NCBI GenBank assembly: GCA_023250385.1
Contig: JAHFAU010000079.1
Location: forward strand, 1 to 8,635
Length of the DNA stretch: 8,635 nt
Source: Anaerolineales bacterium
GTDB taxonomy: Bacteria > Chloroflexota > Anaerolineae > Anaerolineales > E44-bin32
Direction of reading: 5' to 3'
Part shown: in pieces, positions 5,682 to 8,635 of the stretch
How positions within the stretch are numbered: the stretch's first letter is position 1
Layout of the letters: each line of letters starts with the position of its first letter
Position numbers and translations under genes: made by a program
Notes under the pieces: model-generated
Databases searched by the model: none
What the model saw: only the letters and a program-made list of their open reading frames with translations
What the model was told of the DNA's origin: nothing

Positions 5682-6992
5682 TCAGGCCAACTTGATCGGT
5701 TTGGCCACCAGCCCGGCCAGGCCTTGGGAGGCCATGACCTTCGCCGCCACCCTGTAGTTGCCCCGCCGATCGTAGTGATTTGAGAGCAGGGGATCGAACT
5801 GGTCCGATCGCCAGCCGCGCACGGATTGGGATCGGCTTCGAAACAGTCGACCGTCGTAGTCCCAGTCCACCTCGAATTCCGTCAAAGAATCAAGATCTAG
5901 ATCCCTGGCTCCGATCAATCTCGCCTGCACATCCCGGCCTTCGACCGTGATACGCATCTGTGGCTCCAGTGTGGGCCCGATCGCAATCGACGGATCCTCC
6001 CAGACGCCAAAAGCACGAGCCGCGGGCTGCAGCAGCAGCCGGCGATGGGTCGTCCCAATCGCCAGCGGAGAAGTGTCGCAGGCCAGCCAACGCCGGCCCA
6101 GCCGATCCGCGACTACTGCGCTCGTGCCCGCGCCACAGAAGAAATCTGCGACCAACTGCCCGGTCTGGCTGGAGGCGGCCACGATTCGCTCGAGCAGCCC
6201 TTCCGGTTTCTGGGTCGGATAGCCGGTCCGCTCGGCATGCAGCCGGGCAACGACCGGGAAGTACCACCAATCTTCCGGCACCTTACCGCGGTCGAGATCC
6301 GGACGCTTCCCGAATCCGGCCTTGTTGGAGCTGGCGAAAGTCTTGGCGGTCGTCGGATTGTAAGGTGTGCGAACCGCGTCCGCATTGAAGGTGTATGCCT
6401 TTGACTTCGTATAGACATAGATCGTATCGTGCTTTCTCTTGAATCCGCTGCGTATCGGCGAAGGGCCGTGGTAGACCCAGATGATTTCATTGAGCAGTCG
6501 TTCGGGGCCAAAGATTTCATCCAGCAACAACCGGCCATAGGCTGCCGCGTGCCAGTCGAGGTGGAGATAGAGAGTTCCAGTCTCGGCCAGCAGACGGTGC
6601 ATCAGAACCAGGCGGGGATAGAGCATGTTCAGGTATTCAGGCAATCCGGACCAGGTGTCCGAGAATCCTTTCGCAGTCTGCCAGGCAGCCGGGCGACGGG
6701 AGTCCTCGGCCAGCCCTGTGCGGGCGCGGTAGGTCTTGCCGGAGCGGAAGGGGGGATCGGCGTAGATCAGATCGACCTGCCCTTCGAACTGAGCAAGCAG
6801 GGTTGACATCACGCCAAGGCTGTCACCCAGGATCAACCGGTTGGGCTGAGCGCCTGCGCCCTTGCCGTACGGGAGCACAAGACTGGCCTGCCGCAAGGGT
6901 GCGGGTTGCGCCGCGCAATCCGATTTCCCCGGCCACTGGAGCGTGGCTGCCGGTGTTTCGCGCTTTGCAGATCGAGAGACGCGACGGCTCAA
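5682..6992 (-). CDS. Beta-class adenine-specific DNA methyltransferase with PKD-like C-terminal domain
   Basis: This is an S-adenosylmethionine-dependent DNA methyltransferase of the N6_N4_Mtase fold, in beta-class order. Catalytic motif IV, ADPPF (78-82), comes first; TQKPEGLLERIV (270-281) and the SAM-binding motif DFFCGAGT (293-300) follow. DPPF rather than SPPY favours N6-adenine. Near the N-terminus LQWPGK (18-23) and NRLILGDSLGVM match this family, so the start must lie upstream of them. The last 65 residues contain EVDWDYDGRLF and YDRRGNYRVAAKV, the W-D-x-D-G / Y-x-x-G-x-Y-x-V pattern of a PKD-like beta sandwich, which some stand-alone methyltransferases of this group also carry. The start is uncertain: no ATG exists. 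TTG 6992 is the first start codon after the upstream stop at 7024. An alternative TTG at 7094 would overlap the upstream gene by 71 bases, and TTG 6896 would lose the WPGK part. No restriction endonuclease is present in the window. Confidence 0.88.
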   Translation of the reverse strand: MSRRVSRSAKRETPAATLQWPGKSDCAAQPAPLRQASLVLPYGKGAGAQPNRLILGDSLGVMSTLLAQFEGQVDLIYADPPFRSGKTYRARTGLAEDSRRPAAWQTAKGFSDTWSGLPEYLNMLYPRLVLMHRLLAETGTLYLHLDWHAAAYGRLLLDEIFGPERLLNEIIWVYHGPSPIRSGFKRKHDTIYVYTKSKAYTFNADAVRTPYNPTTAKTFASSNKAGFGKRPDLDRGKVPEDWWYFPVVARLHAERTGYPTQKPEGLLERIVAASSQTGQLVADFFCGAGTSAVVADRLGRRWLACDTSPLAIGTTHRRLLLQPAARAFGVWEDPSIAIGPTLEPQMRITVEGRDVQARLIGARDLDLDSLTEFEVDWDYDGRLFRSRSQSVRGWRSDQFDPLLSNHYDRRGNYRVAAKVMASQGLAGLVAKPIKLA

Positions 6993-7023
6993 GTCCGCTT
7001 CGGAGTGCAGGAGAAGGGTTGCC

Positions 7024-8355
7024 TCAAGCCGGACCCCGACGGCCGAACCGTTCCTCCAGGATCGCCGGAAGCTGAGGGTTGCCGATCTCCTCAAGTTCGT
7101 AGCGAACGCGCTGGACAGGCTTGTTCAAGGTCATCAGCCGGCTCAGATTGATGGGAGTCCCGATGAGGACCAGATCGGCTTCTGCCGCATTGATGGTTTG
7201 TTCCAATTCCCGAATCTGGGCCTGGCTGTAGCCCATCGCTGGGAGGATGTTTCCGGTGGTGGGGTATTGTGCATAGGCCGCCGAGATACTCCCGCGTGCG
7301 TACGGGCGGGGATTAACGATTTCCCGGGCCTTGAACCGCTTGGCGGCAATCCACCCGGCGCCGTACGACATCCCGCCATGGGTGAGAGTGGGACCATCTT
7401 CGACCACCAACACCCGCCGATCGCGGATGGCATCCGGGTCCTCCACCTGGATTGGTGAGGCCGCCTCGATCACCCTGGCATGCGGATTTAGAGTCTTGAT
7501 ATTTCGCCGAACGGCTTCGACATTGGCCGGCTCTGCCGTATCGACCTTGTTGATGATCAATAAGTCTGCCGAGCGCACGTTCGCTTCACCTGGGTGGTAG
7601 CTGAGTTCGTGTCCTGGTCGGTGTGGGTCGACGACCACGATATGCAGATCGCTCCGAAAAAACGGTAGATCGTTGTTGCCCCCGTCCCATACGATGATAT
7701 CTACTTCGGATTCGGCCGACTTTAACACTTCGCGATAATCGATCCCGGCATACACGATCGCCCCCAGCGCGATGTGCGGCTCGTATTCCTCGCGTTCCTC
7801 GATGCTGCACTCGTGCCGATCCAGATCCGCATCACTTGCGAAGCGCTGGACCGCCTGCCGGGTGAGATCGCCATACGGCATCGGATGCCGGACCACGCCG
7901 ACGATATGCCCGAGCTCCCGCAGCAGACCCGCCACCCGGCGGCTGGTCTGGCTCTTGCCGCTGCCAGTCCTGACCGCACAAATGGAAACCACCGGTCTGT
8001 TGGAGTGCAGTGTGGTCGTACCGGTCCCCATCAGCCGAAAATCGGCGCCGTTGATCAACACCTCAGAGGCGATGTGCATTACATACTCATGAGTTACGTC
8101 GCTGTAGGCAAACACTACCTGGTCGGCCGAATGGACACGGATCAGTTCGACCAATTGCTGCTCGGGGTGGATGGGGATTCCTTGAGGGTAAAGCTCTCCG
8201 GCCAGTGAAGCCGGGTAGGTTCGGTCTTCAATGTTCGGAATCTGAGTCGCCGTGAAGGCAACCACCTGATAGGCGGGATTGTCACGAAAGTACATGTTGA
8301 AGTTGTGGAAATCCCGGCCGGCGGCGCCCATGATGATGACTCGCGCTGGCTGCAT
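7024..8355 (-). CDS. Cyclic 2,3-diphosphoglycerate synthase-like GTPase (COG2403 type)
   Basis: This 443-residue P-loop protein belongs to the family of the archaeal cyclic 2,3-diphosphoglycerate synthetase, which uses ATP to close 2,3-bisphosphoglycerate into a ring; bacterial members are called predicted GTPases and their role is not established. The N-terminal RVIIMGAAGRDFHNFN (5-20) is a Rossmann-like hallmark of the family. The P-loop is AVRTGSGKS (127-135), WDGGNNDLPF (233-242) is in the Walker B/switch region, and NKVD (269-272) is a guanine-specificity-type motif. Length agrees with the roughly 450 residues usual for the family. I chose the ATG at 8355. AAGGGAGGAG at 8371-8380 is a strong ribosome site but its spacing to this ATG is about 15 bases, which is long. 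A GTG at 8391 would overlap the argS stop but adds 12 residues that do not look like the family start. It lies 32 bases after argS. Confidence 0.88.
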   Translation of the reverse strand: MQPARVIIMGAAGRDFHNFNMYFRDNPAYQVVAFTATQIPNIEDRTYPASLAGELYPQGIPIHPEQQLVELIRVHSADQVVFAYSDVTHEYVMHIASEVLINGADFRLMGTGTTTLHSNRPVVSICAVRTGSGKSQTSRRVAGLLRELGHIVGVVRHPMPYGDLTRQAVQRFASDADLDRHECSIEEREEYEPHIALGAIVYAGIDYREVLKSAESEVDIIVWDGGNNDLPFFRSDLHIVVVDPHRPGHELSYHPGEANVRSADLLIINKVDTAEPANVEAVRRNIKTLNPHARVIEAASPIQVEDPDAIRDRRVLVVEDGPTLTHGGMSYGAGWIAAKRFKAREIVNPRPYARGSISAAYAQYPTTGNILPAMGYSQAQIRELEQTINAAEADLVLIGTPINLSRLMTLNKPVQRVRYELEEIGNPQLPAILEERFGRRGPA

Positions 8356-8370
8356 GGTCGGTTTCGTCGG

Positions 8371-8380
8371 CTCCTCCCTT
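8371..8380 (-). promoter_or_regulatory. Ribosome binding site of the diphosphoglycerate-synthase-like gene, long spacing
   Basis: On the minus strand AAGGGAGGAG is the strongest Shine-Dalgarno match noticed in the window. It lies between the argS stop and the ATG at 8355. The 15-base gap to that ATG is longer than usual, and no better start codon lies between. It supports translation beginning here and argues against the GTG at 8391, which lies upstream of it. Confidence 0.5.
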
Positions 8381-8387
8381 GTGCGAA

Positions 8388-8635
8388 TCACATCACGGCA
8401 GGCGCTGCAACGCCCAGCAAATGCAAGCTGTTAGCAAGCGCCTGTCTTGCGGCGGCGGTCAACCTCAGCCGGGCTGCTCGAATTGCCGACGTTTCGGCTT
8501 GCAGCACGGGAATCGCATGGTAAAAGGCGTGGAAGGTCTTTGCTAACTCGTAGGCGTAGTTGGCAACATGCAGCGGCTTGTACTCGGCGGCCGCTCTGGC
8601 GACCGTTTCTGGAAAGCGGGAGATTCGATCGATCA
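8388..8635 (-). CDS. argS: Arginyl-tRNA synthetase, C-terminal end (5' part outside window)
   Basis: Only the last 81 or so codons are in the window, ending at a TGA at 8388-8390. The translation has the helical anticodon-binding (DALR) domain that closes class I arginyl-tRNA synthetases: RISRFPETVARAAAEYKP, then HVANYAYELAKTFHAFYH, then VLQAE, and a last helix RLRLTAAARQALANSLHLLG ending in VAAPAVM. The 'Y.YELA..FH.FY' helix followed by 'R..L......L...L.LLG' is diagnostic for ArgS. The enzyme charges tRNA-Arg with arginine in the cytoplasm. Nothing suggests a broken gene; the frame is intact up to the window edge. The downstream GTPase gene begins 32 bases later and is probably in the same transcript. 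Confidence 0.88.
   Translation of the reverse strand, partial: IDRISRFPETVARAAAEYKPLHVANYAYELAKTFHAFYHAIPVLQAETSAIRAARLRLTAAARQALANSLHLLGVAAPAVM

Noticed and set aside
7024..7094. Methyltransferase starting at TTG 7094 and overlapping the upstream gene by 71 bases
   Set aside because: The extra N-terminal residues in the overlap are Arg/Ser-rich and unlike the family. No ribosome site lies before this TTG, so the start at 6992 is preferred, though not proven.

Overview
The window is GC-rich, densely coded bacterial DNA. It carries seven complete genes and two genes cut by the window edges. Gaps between genes are short (2 to about 100 bases). I see no tRNA or rRNA gene, no insertion sequence, no CRISPR array and no phage gene. 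The best guess at origin is a member of the Chloroflexota, probably an uncultured Anaerolineae-like lineage. This rests on the Thr/Pro 'TPTP' linker of the membrane protein, the OmpR-type regulator with a worn receiver, and the cyclic-2,3-diphosphoglycerate-synthase-like GTPase beside argS. It is an inference from gene content, not a proven assignment.

Layout. (1) 1-1574, plus strand: the end of a protein with a TIM-barrel-like part joined to an NTF2/SnoaL-like domain, then a two-helix membrane protein with a long Thr/Pro linker and an exported C-terminal domain. (2) 1611-3715, minus strand: a PfkB-family sugar kinase followed after 2 bases by an M20 metallopeptidase/deacylase, a tight two-gene operon. 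(3) 3743-4852, plus strand: a double-SIS sugar-phosphate isomerase/deglycase-like protein, divergent from the kinase with only 27 bases between the start codons. (4) 4860-5617, plus strand: a leader with a TATAAT box, a perfect palindrome and a hairpin, then an OmpR/PhoB-type regulator whose receiver lacks several key residues. (5) 5646-5665: a perfect hairpin between convergent genes. (6) 5682-8635, minus strand: argS (C-terminal end only), then a cyclic-2,3-diphosphoglycerate-synthase-like P-loop protein, then a beta-class adenine DNA methyltransferase with a PKD-like C-terminal domain.

How the genes may work together. The kinase, M20 hydrolase and SIS protein look like a small catabolic or salvage module for a modified sugar: a phosphorylated amino sugar or sugar-amine conjugate would be made by the kinase and split or isomerised by the SIS protein, while the M20 enzyme removes an acyl or amino-acid group. 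That is inference from family and context; the substrate is unknown. The argS-cpgS-methyltransferase row is probably one transcription unit, but no shared function is evident. No restriction enzyme accompanies the methyltransferase in the window. I found no clear new defence or mobile system. The most unusual items are the degenerate response regulator with its structured leader, the divergent sugar module with a near-leaderless promoter, and the PKD-like tail on a DNA methyltransferase.
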